Assembly: GCA_016186635.1 (NCBI GenBank)
Contig: JACPLI010000017.1
Coordinates: 1-44,962 of the forward strand
Reading direction: 5' to 3'
Length of the DNA: 44,962 nucleotides
DNA from: Candidatus Liptonbacteria bacterium
GTDB taxonomy: Bacteria > Patescibacteriota > Minisyncoccia > UBA6257 > 2-01-FULL-56-20
The translations under genes and the position numbers were made by a program. Shown piece after piece: positions 30,038 to 37,518 of the stretch. Numbering within the stretch: the first letter of the stretch is position 1; each line of letters starts with the position of its first letter. The notes below the pieces were generated by a model. It was not told the DNA's origin. It worked only from the letters and a program-made list of their open reading frames with translations, and did not search any database.

Positions 30038-31678
30038 ACCGCGCTTATTTCGGTTTATCACAAGGAAGGAATCGCTGAGTTCGCGGCGGCTTTGAGAGAG
30101 TTAGGGTGGAACATTCTCGCCTCGGGAGGCACGGCACAGCATTTGAAGGAAGCGGGAATTGAAGTGCGCGACGCGGCGGAACTCGTCGGCGAGCCGATTC
30201 TGGGGCATCGGGTAGTGACGCTTTCGCGCGAGGTGCATGCGGGGCTTCTTGCAAAACGGACGCCAGAACATCTTGCCGAACTCGAGCAGCATCACATCCC
30301 TTTTATTGATTTGGTGTGTGTGGATATGTATCCGCTCGAAGAAGAAATTAAAAAACCCGGGAGCGCTCGCGAGGCAATTATAGAGATGACAGACATTGGC
30401 GGGCCCACGATGCTTCGCGCGGGGGTGAAAGGCGGGCGGATTGTGGTGTGTGACCCATTGGATCGCGGGCGGGTTTTAGAGTGGCTGCGCGGGCGTAACG
30501 ACGATCATGACTATAACTATGACGATAACGATGACTTTATTCGAGGACTCGCGGCGAAGGCGGAGGCGGCGGTTGCAAAGTATGTGCTTACGTCCGCAGG
30601 GTATTTAGGGGAAGGGAAATATGCGGGAATGGCGGGGGCGCGCGCGGCGGAGTGTCTCTACGGAGAAAATGGCTGGCAAACTCCCGCGGCGCTTTATTCG
30701 ACTGGCACCGGGGATTCTCTCGCGCTTGACGCGTTCACGCTTATTGAGGGTACTCCTTTGAGCTATAACAACTGGGTTGATATTGACCGGTTACTGCAGA
30801 CGCTCACGCATATCGCGGCAGGGTTGGAGGCGAACTTCCAGAGCGTGCCCAAAATTGCGGTGGCGGTAAAGCATGGAAATCCGTGCGGGGCGGCTTTTGG
30901 GGAAATGAAACCTGCCTCCGCGGGACGCTCCGGCGAGGCGAGGAAAGTTTTGGAGCAAGTGATTGCTGGAGATCCCTTGGCTATCATGGGCGGTGCGGTG
31001 ATGACTAATTTTCCGATCGGGGCAGAAGAGGCGGAGACACTCGCCAGTTTCAAGATGCATGGAGGTGTACGCCGGTTGCTTGACGCGGTGGCGGCACCGA
31101 GTTTTACGCCTGAGGCAATCGAGCTTTTGCGCCGGAAAAAAGACAAGTGCCGGTTTGTGGCGAACGAGGCGTTGCTCCGGGTGGGGAAAGCAATGCTCGA
31201 TGCCTCGCCGCGATTCCGCTATGTGCGCGGGGGGTTTTTGCAGCAGCCGAACTATACGTTCGTACTGGATTTGAAAAAGGCAGTGCGCTATGGGCCTGAG
31301 GCGAGTCCTGAATTACAGCGTGATTTGGTGTTTGCGTGGGCGGTGGGGTCTACCTCGAATAGCAACACAATTGCGCTTGCGAAGGGCGGCATGCTCCTCG
31401 GGGATGGGGTGGGACAGCAGGACCGGGTGGGAGCGGCGGAATTGGTTTTGCACCGAGCGAAGCGGTCGGGGCACGATACTGCTGGAGCCGCCGCCTACAG
31501 CGACAGCTTTTTCCCGTTCCCCGATGCGCCGCAGGTCTTAATCGACGGCGGCATCCGCGCGATACTCTCGACGAGCGGCTCGGTACGCGATGAAGACACC
31601 ATCAAACTGTGCGAAGCGAAGGGAACCTCGCTCTATCTTGTTCCCGACAAGGAAGGGCGGGGATTTTTCGGGCATTAG
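30005..31678 (+). CDS. purH: bifunctional AICAR formyltransferase / IMP cyclohydrolase
   Basis: Last two steps to IMP. 557 residues. The N-terminal MGS-like cyclohydrolase has RTALISVYHKEGIAEFAAAL, ILASGGTAQHL and DIGGPTMLRA. The transformylase has KHGNPCGAAFGE (catalytic Lys-His), then VGSTSNSNTIALAKGGM and AAYSDSFFPFPDA. Two repeat-derived insertions: DDHDYNYDDNDD near residues 167-178 and PASAGRSGEAR near 303-313. Starts in the TAATG overlap with purB; ATG at 30011 is an alternative. Confidence 0.95.
   Translation: MRMEANNANKRTALISVYHKEGIAEFAAALRELGWNILASGGTAQHLKEAGIEVRDAAELVGEPILGHRVVTLSREVHAGLLAKRTPEHLAELEQHHIPFIDLVCVDMYPLEEEIKKPGSAREAIIEMTDIGGPTMLRAGVKGGRIVVCDPLDRGRVLEWLRGRNDDHDYNYDDNDDFIRGLAAKAEAAVAKYVLTSAGYLGEGKYAGMAGARAAECLYGENGWQTPAALYSTGTGDSLALDAFTLIEGTPLSYNNWVDIDRLLQTLTHIAAGLEANFQSVPKIAVAVKHGNPCGAAFGEMKPASAGRSGEARKVLEQVIAGDPLAIMGGAVMTNFPIGAEEAETLASFKMHGGVRRLLDAVAAPSFTPEAIELLRRKKDKCRFVANEALLRVGKAMLDASPRFRYVRGGFLQQPNYTFVLDLKKAVRYGPEASPELQRDLVFAWAVGSTSNSNTIALAKGGMLLGDGVGQQDRVGAAELVLHRAKRSGHDTAGAAAYSDSFFPFPDAPQVLIDGGIRAILSTSGSVRDEDTIKLCEAKGTSLYLVPDKEGRGFFGH
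30502..30535 (+). repeat. ACTATAACTATGACGATAAC repeat inserted in frame in purH
   Basis: Contains ACTATAACTATGACGATAAC, encoding the acidic DDHDYNYDDNDD. Shares 17 bases with the reverse complement of 14648-14664 and about 14 with that of the DEAD-box tail (near 22931-22944). Confidence 0.65.
30911..30943 (+). repeat. palindromic repeat inserted in frame in purH
   Basis: CCTGCCTCCGCGGGACGCTC then CGGCGAGGCGAGG. Belongs with the CCTGCC...GGCGAGG compound palindromes (compare 18849-18899). Encodes PASAGRSGEAR within the transformylase domain, after KHGNPCGAAFGEM. Confidence 0.65.
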
Positions 31679-31680
31679 AA

Positions 31681-31715
31681 AACATTCCAATATTCTATAG
31701 AATGTTGGAATGTTT
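31681..31715. terminator. 35-bp palindromic element, copy B, after purH
   Basis: AACATTCCAAT-ATTCTATAGAAT-GTTGGAATGTT followed by TTT. It has T runs on both strands and lies between the convergent purH and EamA genes, so it likely terminates both. 30/35 identical to 23524-23558. Confidence 0.75.
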
Positions 31716-31750
31716 TTGAGATGGCGGATGCGTGACGCCTCGCTTGGTTG

Positions 31751-32182
31751 CTAACTTGTGCCGATGATGAGTGCCGCTCCCGCGAAGATGAGGAGTGCTC
31801 CGATGAGGAAGTACCAGCTCGGCGCAGTTCCGAATATCACCATGCTGAAGAGCACCACGAAGAAGGGATAGGCGATTTCAAAGATAGAGGCGGTCGAGGC
31901 GTCAAGGAGTTTGATGCTCGAGAAGATGAAGAAGTTCGCGAGGGCGGCAAGGAGGAGGGAAAGTATGATGAGCGTCCACACTTTGCCGGATACCGAGAAA
32001 ATGGGGGTGAGGGAGCTTCTTTGAAAGAACGCGATGGGGAGAAGGAGAATTGCGGTGATGAGGGAGCCCACAAAGAGGAGCGTAAAAGGGGACGCGTCGC
32101 GGAGGATGCGCTGGTCGAGCGCATAGACCGACCCCCAGGTAACCGCGGCGCCTATCGCATAGAGGAGTCCGGCAAGCGACAT
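31751..32182 (-). CDS. EamA-family transporter, single-domain
   Basis: 143 residues with about five membrane helices (LLYAIGAAVTWGSVYAL; LITAILLLPIAFF; LIILSLLLAALANFFIF; IAYPFFVVLFSMVIFG; LIGALLIFAGAALII). This is one EamA repeat, so it would act as a dimer. Substrate unknown. Lies 12 bases downstream of the DUF167 gene on the same strand. Confidence 0.8.
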   Translation of the reverse strand: MSLAGLLYAIGAAVTWGSVYALDQRILRDASPFTLLFVGSLITAILLLPIAFFQRSSLTPIFSVSGKVWTLIILSLLLAALANFFIFSSIKLLDASTASIFEIAYPFFVVLFSMVIFGTAPSWYFLIGALLIFAGAALIIGTS

Positions 32183-32194
32183 AAAGGCAGTATA

Positions 32195-32413
32195 TCAGAG
32201 AATCTCAAATGTTTTCTCCTTTGAGGTGCGCCCGGATATAAGCCGGATGCGGGAGAGGGACACTCCGAAGTGCCGCGCAAGCGCTTCCATAATGGCAAAG
32301 TTCGCCTTGTTCTCCTTCGGCGGTTCGGTGACCGCAATCACGTAGTGCGCGTCGTCCAGTTTCTCGACAGATGCAGCTTTCGCGTTTGGTTTTGCGCGGA
32401 CGAAAATTTTCAT
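32195..32413 (-). CDS. DUF167 (YggU-like) protein
   Basis: 72 residues from the ATG at 32413. MKIFVRAKPNAKAASVEKL, then VTEPPKENKANFAIMEALA and ISGRTSKEKTFEI match DUF167, a small alpha/beta protein of unknown role. The longer track start would place 16 unconserved residues in front. CATAAA on its strand lies about 7 bases before the ATG. Confidence 0.85.
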   Translation of the reverse strand: MKIFVRAKPNAKAASVEKLDDAHYVIAVTEPPKENKANFAIMEALARHFGVSLSRIRLISGRTSKEKTFEIL

Positions 32414-32446
32414 TGGGTTTATGCACACCTTCCGGCGAGCGTGGTG

Positions 32447-32455
32447 TGCTACACT
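32447..32455 (+). promoter_or_regulatory. extended -10 box TGCTACACT
   Basis: TGC + TACACT, 14 bases before the ATG at 32470. Confidence 0.45.
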
Positions 32456-32469
32456 CTCCATAATACCCT

Positions 32470-33687
32470 ATGGCGAATGAGCAACTCCTTGCGTATGTGA
32501 AGGCGCAGCGCGCGAAGGGCGTGAGCGATGAGGCGATAAAAGCGGCGATTTTGAAGATTGGCTGGCCTCCGAAGGATGCGGACGAGGCGATGGAGGAAGG
32601 CGTGGCGGTTCCCTCCGTCGCTCAAGCTATGGAGGGCAAGCCTGTCTCCACCGACTCGGCTTTCGCAGCTCCTCCGGTGAAAGAGGCGGCTATGGCGGAC
32701 AAACCCGCAGCGCCGGCAACGCCGTCCACACCTACTCCGATTCCTGCGGCGCAATCTCCCGCCGAGACAACTCCCTCGCGCACGCGCATCACGCCCGACG
32801 CGCTCACAAATCCCGCCGGAGCCCCCGCCATTATTCCTTCGTCCGAACTTCCCGCATCCGCGCTCTCCCCAAAAACCGCGCCGATTGCCGGCGCGGGGAT
32901 TCCCGTAGATTCAATTTCCCCGAGCGTTCCCATTGCGCCAACCGCCCCGGCTGATGCCGCCTCGGTGCTTCAATTGCCCACGGACTCCGTTGCCGCGGCG
33001 CCGGAAATTGTTCCCATCAATCCAGAACCCGAGCCCTCGGCGGCGAAGCCCGCATCTCACAGAACCCCCTCATTTGCCGTGGCGCTTCTCATCGTACTCA
33101 TTGTGGGGGTTGCCGGTTTCGGATACTGGTACGTAACCCGCGAGAAAGCGCCGGCAGACACTACGGCGGTGGAGGATTTCTCCGCGGCAGTTCCCGCTCC
33201 CGCCGCGCTGCCCGAAGAAGAGCCCGCGGCGGCTCCCACGCCTTCTGCGGACGACATTGACATCGCTGACGCGAAGAATGTGTTTGAGATTATCCGCGAG
33301 GCGAATGTGAAGAAAGATACGGCACTTGAACGCCAGTACTTGAGCGCGCAGACGCTCACCACTGTCGCGTCGTCAACAAAATGGAAGCCGGTGTGGTACA
33401 AAGACCTTGAACTCTTGAGCGCGGCGAAGGAGGGCGAGGTGGTGGTCATGAGTATTGTTTCCATAAAGGAGAACGGGGCAACAAGTACTGCGGAGACGGT
33501 CTTCGTGAAAGAGGAGACGGGATGGAAGCTCGGGATTATGGAGAGTTTGCAGCGGGCGCTTCTGCCGAAAGCTGCCGGTACGGCAACGTCAACCGCAAGC
33601 TCGACGCCTACGTCCACGCAGCAGAAGTCTCCCGTTGCTCCTGCTCCAACTTCAACGCCAAAGGCAGCGAGCAGTACGGGGCGATAG
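32470..33687 (+). CDS. single-pass membrane protein with UBA-like N-terminus and Pro/Ala-rich linkers
   Basis: 405 residues. Residues 1-45 (LLAYVKAQRAKGVSDEAIKAAILKIGWPPKDADEAM) form the small three-helix N-terminal domain common on CPR membrane proteins. About 50-200 are Pro/Ala/Ser-rich and disordered. One membrane helix lies near 207-227 (FAVALLIVLIVGVAGFGYWYV). A folded outer domain at about 270-365 (VFEIIREANVKKDTALERQYL onward) looks NTF2-like, followed by a Ser/Thr/Pro-rich tail. Function unknown. Confidence 0.7.
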   Translation: MANEQLLAYVKAQRAKGVSDEAIKAAILKIGWPPKDADEAMEEGVAVPSVAQAMEGKPVSTDSAFAAPPVKEAAMADKPAAPATPSTPTPIPAAQSPAETTPSRTRITPDALTNPAGAPAIIPSSELPASALSPKTAPIAGAGIPVDSISPSVPIAPTAPADAASVLQLPTDSVAAAPEIVPINPEPEPSAAKPASHRTPSFAVALLIVLIVGVAGFGYWYVTREKAPADTTAVEDFSAAVPAPAALPEEEPAAAPTPSADDIDIADAKNVFEIIREANVKKDTALERQYLSAQTLTTVASSTKWKPVWYKDLELLSAAKEGEVVVMSIVSIKENGATSTAETVFVKEETGWKLGIMESLQRALLPKAAGTATSTASSTPTSTQQKSPVAPAPTSTPKAASSTGR

Positions 33688-33701
33688 ATTTTCCGTTTGA
33701 A

Positions 33702-33742
33702 GAAAAAACAGCCCTTGCGCAATGCGGGGCTGGTTTGATTTT
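33702..33742. terminator. hairpin CAGCCC/GGGCTG
   Basis: AAAAAACAGCCC-N12-GGGCTGGTTTGATTTT, possible terminator after the membrane-protein gene. Confidence 0.45.
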
Positions 33743-33765
33743 ATGGACTTCGGTATAGTAGCTTC

Positions 33766-34149
33766 ATGAAAGTGCTCTTCGAGGTGACGGGGATTGTGGT
33801 ACGGGGCAAGGGGGAGGGGCGCGCATTGGGGTTTCCTACGGCGAACGTCCCCTGCGCGCGCGCGTTTCCGAGCGGCATCTACCGGGGAGAAGTCCTTTGG
33901 GGGAAAACCATGTATCCGGCGGCAATCTATAAGGAGGAAAACAAAGAAGTAATTGAAGCGCATCTCCTGGACTTTACGGCGGATATATACGGGGAAACAC
34001 TCACGATTGCGGCGCATGAGAAAATCCGTGATGCGGCTGCTTTCAGGACGCGGGATGAGTTAATTGCGGCGATACAGAAAGACATTGCATACATCAGAAA
34101 CTGCAAAGTGTGCGCGAAGGTTAAACCTTTCTGCAAAACCAAGGTTTAA
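33766..34149 (+). CDS. stand-alone riboflavin kinase
   Basis: Phosphorylates riboflavin to FMN. 127 residues matching the C-terminal kinase domain of RibF without the FAD synthetase half: GEGRALGFPTANV near 17, SGIYRGEV, EAHLLDFTADIYGETL near 65. TATAGT ends 6 bases before the ATG, so the message is probably leaderless. First gene of a riboflavin cluster. The last residues (AKVKPFCKTKV) are encoded by a palindromic element. Confidence 0.8.
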   Translation: MKVLFEVTGIVVRGKGEGRALGFPTANVPCARAFPSGIYRGEVLWGKTMYPAAIYKEENKEVIEAHLLDFTADIYGETLTIAAHEKIRDAAAFRTRDELIAAIQKDIAYIRNCKVCAKVKPFCKTKV

Positions 34150-34158
34150 CCTTGGCGC
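34112..34158. repeat. GCGC-AAGGTTAAACCTT palindromic element
   Basis: GCGC-G-AAGGTTAAACCTT, an 11-base loop, AAGGTTTAACCTT-G-GCGC. Overlaps the kinase stop codon and the space before ribE. Could attenuate read-through into ribE. Confidence 0.7.
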
Positions 34159-34166
34159 ACCAAAAA

Positions 34167-34802
34167 ATGTTTACGGGGATAATTACGGCGACAGGGAAGG
34201 TGAAGCGTGTTGCGTTCGCTGCGGCAAAGCCCCGTGGCGGCTCCGCCGCTTTACGGGGGAGTTGTGCGGTGCGCGTGGGGAAACCCGCAGGGTGGAAGCT
34301 TGCAAAGGGGGAAAGCGTGGCAGTGGACGGGGTCTGCTCCACCGTGGCGCGATACGGACGAAATCATTTCGAGGTGGAGTATATGCCCGAGACGCTCGCG
34401 AAGACGACTGCAAGTCGTTTTGCAAAAGGGGACGTGGTAAACTTGGAGCGTTCGCTCCGGTTCGGCGCCCGGCTTGGCGGGCACCTTGTGCAGGGGCATG
34501 TAGATACGACTGGCACCGTTTGTTCGGTCCGCAGGCAGGGAAGCTCGCGCATCATCACGATTGCGCTCCCGCGGCGGTACGGGAAGTTTATTGCGCGAAA
34601 AGGCGCAATATGCGTAAATGGAGTGGCGCTCACGGTGGTGCGGGCGATGAAAGGGCGGTTCAGCGTTGCGCTCATTCCGTACACGCTCCGGCGCACCAAT
34701 GCGGGGCTTTTGAAGAAAGGCAGTGCCGTGAACGTCGAGGTAGATGTGTTCGCGCGGTACCTCGCGCAACTTTTGGAAAACGCGTATGCGAAGAAAAAAT
34801 AA
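34167..34802 (+). CDS. ribE: riboflavin synthase (alpha type)
   Basis: Dismutates two 6,7-dimethyl-8-ribityllumazines to riboflavin. 211 residues, two beta-barrel repeats: MFTGIITATGKV start, GESVAVDGVCSTV, FEVEYMPETL, VNLERSL, GHLVQGHVDTTG and GAICVNGVALTV. The ATG at 34167 starts the conserved MFTGI, so the track's TTG is rejected. A repeat insertion (PRGGSAALRG) lies near residue 22-31 of the first barrel. Overlaps ribH by 17 bases. Confidence 0.9.
   Translation: MFTGIITATGKVKRVAFAAAKPRGGSAALRGSCAVRVGKPAGWKLAKGESVAVDGVCSTVARYGRNHFEVEYMPETLAKTTASRFAKGDVVNLERSLRFGARLGGHLVQGHVDTTGTVCSVRRQGSSRIITIALPRRYGKFIARKGAICVNGVALTVVRAMKGRFSVALIPYTLRRTNAGLLKKGSAVNVEVDVFARYLAQLLENAYAKKK
34230..34258 (+). 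repeat. CCCCGT...ACGGGG palindrome inserted in frame in ribE
   Basis: CCCCGT-GGCGGC-TCC-GCCGC-TTT-ACGGGG, nested inverted repeats. Similar in plan to 14613-14647. Encodes PRGGSAALRG between the first two strands of RibE. Confidence 0.65.
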
Positions 34803-35286
34803 GAGCACTGCAAAGTTTCCCAACGCCTCGCGGCTGAAGGTGGGGATTGTGGCCTCCGAATATCACGGGCATATTGCGCGAGGGCTTCTTCGCGGGGCAT
34901 TCGAGACACTTCAGGCGTGCAGGGTAAAAAAATCGAATATCGGCGTGCTCAAAGTACCCGGCAGTTTCGAGGTGCCGTTCGGGTGTTCCACCTTGCTTCG
35001 CATGGAGAAATACGACGCGCTCGTCGCCCTCGGGTGCATCATCAAAGGGGAGACCGACCACGACGTTCACATCTCCCGCGCGGTATCCCTCGCGCTCATG
35101 GACCTTTCGCTTGAGTACGGCGCGCCTATCGGGTTCGGCATCATCAATGCGAATAACCTCGCGCAGGCGAAGGCGCGCGCGGCGGGGGAGAATAACAAAG
35201 GAAAAGAAGCCGCGCTCGCCGCAGTGCGGCTCGGGATGCTCCAGCGCGGCGCCGCGCCTCCGAAGGAATCACGGATGGGGTTCTGA
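34786..35286 (+). CDS. ribH: 6,7-dimethyl-8-ribityllumazine synthase
   Basis: Makes the substrate of RibE. 166 residues from the ATG at 34786 (MRRKNKSTAKF). The track start at 34744 lies deeper inside ribE. LKVGIVASEYHGHI, LKVPGSFEVPF (substrate site), ALGCIIKGETDHDVHIS (catalytic His region) and PIGFGIIN are lumazine synthase motifs. The coding region overlaps ribE, so translation is coupled. Its 3' end overlaps fur on the other strand by 18 bases. No ribA/B/D genes in the window. Confidence 0.9.
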   Translation: MRRKNKSTAKFPNASRLKVGIVASEYHGHIARGLLRGAFETLQACRVKKSNIGVLKVPGSFEVPFGCSTLLRMEKYDALVALGCIIKGETDHDVHISRAVSLALMDLSLEYGAPIGFGIINANNLAQAKARAAGENNKGKEAALAAVRLGMLQRGAAPPKESRMGF

Positions 35287-35739
35287 AATGGGTTCCGGTC
35301 CGCGGCACGACGTGCAGACCCCGTAAAACTCAAGCGCGTGCTGGGTGATTTTCGAAAAGTGCTTCGAGTGGCGGAGAATTGCCTGGTGTGTTGCGCCCAC
35401 ATCGCAGAGGCGCACATCCTCGATTTTCCCGCAATGGTTGCAGACGAGGTGGTGGTGTTCGTCCCCGCGAGAGAGCTCGTAGTGCGCGTGGTTGTGCCGC
35501 AGGTCCACCTGCCGAATAAGCCCCCTATGCTTCAGTGTTTTTAAAATCCGGTACACGGTTGCCTGGTCCGTTTTCCCGGCGAGCGTTTCGATGAGCGCCT
35601 GCGCGCTCATGGGCTCCTTCGTTTTCCCCAAGAGTTCCAGCACCAGGAGCCGGGGAGGCGTCGCTTTACACCCGTGCTCCCGGAGCATCCGCCGGAACTC
35701 CGAGCCGCTCTCTTTGATTTTGCTCTTTGCCATTTGCAC
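35269..35739 (-). CDS. Fur-family metal-dependent regulator
   Basis: 156 residues. Winged helix (CKATPPRLLVLELL; DQATVYRILKTLKHRGLI), then the metal-binding dimer domain with HHHLVCNHCGKIEDV and a C-terminal CTSC, giving two Cys pairs for structural zinc. Could be Fur, Zur or PerR type; the sequence does not decide. Alternative start two codons in. Convergent overlap with ribH. Confidence 0.8.
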   Translation of the reverse strand: MQMAKSKIKESGSEFRRMLREHGCKATPPRLLVLELLGKTKEPMSAQALIETLAGKTDQATVYRILKTLKHRGLIRQVDLRHNHAHYELSRGDEHHHLVCNHCGKIEDVRLCDVGATHQAILRHSKHFSKITQHALEFYGVCTSCRGPEPISEPHP

Positions 35740-35763
35740 TTTGCCATTTTACACAAATGCGAG

Positions 35764-35777
35764 TTACTTGCAAGTAA
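35764..35777 (-). promoter_or_regulatory. TTACTTGCAAGTAA palindrome at the fur promoter
   Basis: A 14-bp perfect palindrome whose TTGCAA is the -35 of a TTGCAA-16-TAAAAT promoter reading into the Fur-family gene. Likely the operator for its own control. Confidence 0.55.
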
Positions 35778-35802
35778 TTTAATGCGTTGTTCGGCAAGAT
35801 GT

Positions 35803-35847
35803 CGCGGTTGCAGAGCCGCGGAGTTTCACTTTTTTATTTTTTTCTGC
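35803..35847 (+). terminator. hairpin plus T-rich tract upstream of DipZ-like gene
   Basis: CGCGG-N8-CCGCG followed by GAGTTTCACTTTTTTATTTTTTTC. It could be an attenuator or terminator; it ends only 4 bases before the next ATG. Confidence 0.4.
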
Positions 35848-35851
35848 TTGA

Positions 35852-37021
35852 ATGGATGGTATGAAACATACCTATGCGGTGTGGGTGGCGGTAGCGGTGG
35901 TTGTCGTCGGAGCGGTGTGGTATTTCCAGAGCCGCAGCGGGGGTCCCGGAGCGGCGGGGGGAGACGCGATTTCTGAAGAAGAGGCGGTACAGAAGGTGGT
36001 GGCGGGAGCGTCCCCGGTTGCTCCGCTGCTCGCATCGGCGATGCTCGAGGCGGTTGCGGCTGCCGACAAGGAGGCGGGGTACGTGCGCGCTCCGGAGCTT
36101 GCTGCTCCCGCAGAGTTTTTGAACAGCACGCCCTTCACGCTTGCGGACGCCCTTGGCAAAAAAGTTATTCTGCTCAATTTTTGGACGTACAGCTGCATCA
36201 ACTGCATCCGTACCCTGCCGTACCTGAACGCGTGGTATGAAAAATACCGCGCGCAGGGGCTTGAGGTCGTGGGGGTGCATACGCCAAAGTTCGAGTTTGA
36301 GAAAGAGAAGAGCAATGTGGAAACGGCGCGTGCGCGGTACGGCATCACATACCCCGTGGTGCTCGACAACAGCCGCGGCACGTGGGACGCGTACGCGAAT
36401 CTCTACTGGCCGCATGCGTATGTGATTGACCCGGCGGGATACATTGTGCATGAGCGTATTGGCGAGGGGGGATATGAGGAGACCGAGGCGGTTATTCAAA
36501 AGCTCCTCGAGGTGCGGGCGATTGCCGTGGGTGCGCCCGTGCCGACTTCGACGCCGCACGTTGCGGTCGCGGGAGACGCGTCGGAGAGCGGAAACCCCGA
36601 GACGTACTTCGGTTCCGCGCGGAACGAGTTTTTGGGGAACGGGACGAAGGGTGCGCCGGGGGCGCAGACGTTCGTTCTGCCTGCGCAGACGCTTCGCAAC
36701 AAACTTTACCTCGGGGGTGCGTGGGACGTGCGTGGCGAATACGCGGCGGCCACCGCCGCGAAGGCGAAAATTCTCTACAAATACGAAGGGAAGAAAGTCT
36801 TTTTTGTCGGGCGCTCGCAGTCGGGCGTCTCGGTGCAAGTGCTCCAGGACGGGAAGCCGGTGTCCGCCGCTGCGGGGAGCGACGTGAAAGGCGGCGCAGT
36901 GCGCATTGGGGAGGGCCGCATCTACGAACTGGTAAGTAACCCCGGCAGCGCGGGCGAGCATACGCTCGAACTTATCATCGAGTCCCCGGGACTCGAGGCA
37001 TATACGCTTACGTTTGGATAA
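35852..37021 (+). CDS. membrane-anchored DipZ-like thioredoxin protein
   Basis: 389 residues. The N-terminal anchor (about 5-23, TYAVWVAVAVVVVGAVWYF) puts the rest outside. The thioredoxin/TlpA-like domain (about 85-225) has FWTYSCINCIRTLPYLNAWY with the CINC redox pair. The C-terminal beta domain (about 250-389) matches the carbohydrate-binding-like part of DipZ proteins (NKLYLGGAWDVRGEYA). Expected to handle disulfide exchange on exported proteins. No CcdA-type partner in the window. Confidence 0.8.
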   Translation: MDGMKHTYAVWVAVAVVVVGAVWYFQSRSGGPGAAGGDAISEEEAVQKVVAGASPVAPLLASAMLEAVAAADKEAGYVRAPELAAPAEFLNSTPFTLADALGKKVILLNFWTYSCINCIRTLPYLNAWYEKYRAQGLEVVGVHTPKFEFEKEKSNVETARARYGITYPVVLDNSRGTWDAYANLYWPHAYVIDPAGYIVHERIGEGGYEETEAVIQKLLEVRAIAVGAPVPTSTPHVAVAGDASESGNPETYFGSARNEFLGNGTKGAPGAQTFVLPAQTLRNKLYLGGAWDVRGEYAAATAAKAKILYKYEGKKVFFVGRSQSGVSVQVLQDGKPVSAAAGSDVKGGAVRIGEGRIYELVSNPGSAGEHTLELIIESPGLEAYTLTFG

Positions 37022-37495
37022 TGAGAGGGCGTGCTCGCTCGATTCCTCATTCTCACCGCGCGGGACGCGATTGGGCGAGTCGGTGCTTGCGATGGATAAC
37101 GTGCTTTACTTCGAAGGTTTCCCGCCCGAGGAGCAGCCGGGTCCATACGTCTGGCGGATACCCGGAACGAGCGGGCGTTCTACCGCCGAGAAAGCGCTTG
37201 CCTATTACGCTGCGCTCATCGGGCGGTATGGAGGAAGGGTGCCCGGCGGTGGGAATTTGCACTTTGTATTGCAACTCCTGATGGGAAAATAGCGGAAGCG
37301 ACGATTGTTTCGCCGCGCATGTTCACGAGCACGCCGAGTGTGCACCGCATTCTTGGGTACCCACTCGAATCCATCCAAATCGACCCTGCGACCGGCGTGT
37401 GCCTCGCGGATATGCCGCCGGATGTGCTCGACGATTTTCACGTGCGGTCAATCGGTAAGCCGCTGCAGGATTTTGTGAAAAAGGTACAGTTCTAA
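37014..37495 (+). pseudogene. decayed HAM1/RdgB-like nucleotide pyrophosphatase
   Basis: Two frames together give a HAM1-like C-terminal two thirds. Frame A: GESVLAMDNVLYFEGF, PGPYVWRI, then a helix (LAYYAALIGRYGG). Frame B, from about 37250: EFALCIATPDGKIAEATIV, GYPLESIQIDPATGVCLADM, FHVRSIGKPLQDF, ending TAA at 37493. Frame A stops at 37290. The T-N-x-x-K N-terminus is missing. The switch lies near a run of G (37249-37253). Decay, a sequencing slip or programmed frameshift are possible. Confidence 0.55.
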
Positions 37496-37504
37496 TTTTT
37501 CATG

Positions 37505-37510
37505 TACAAT
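37505..37510 (+). promoter_or_regulatory. -10 box (TACAAT) of HD gene
   Basis: TACAAT 8 bases before the ATG at 37519. Confidence 0.5.
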
Positions 37511-37518
37511 GAGTATCT

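Noticed and set aside
35834-36961. 375-codon ORF opposite the DipZ-like gene
   Set aside because: Shadow; the plus-strand frame has a clear thioredoxin motif.
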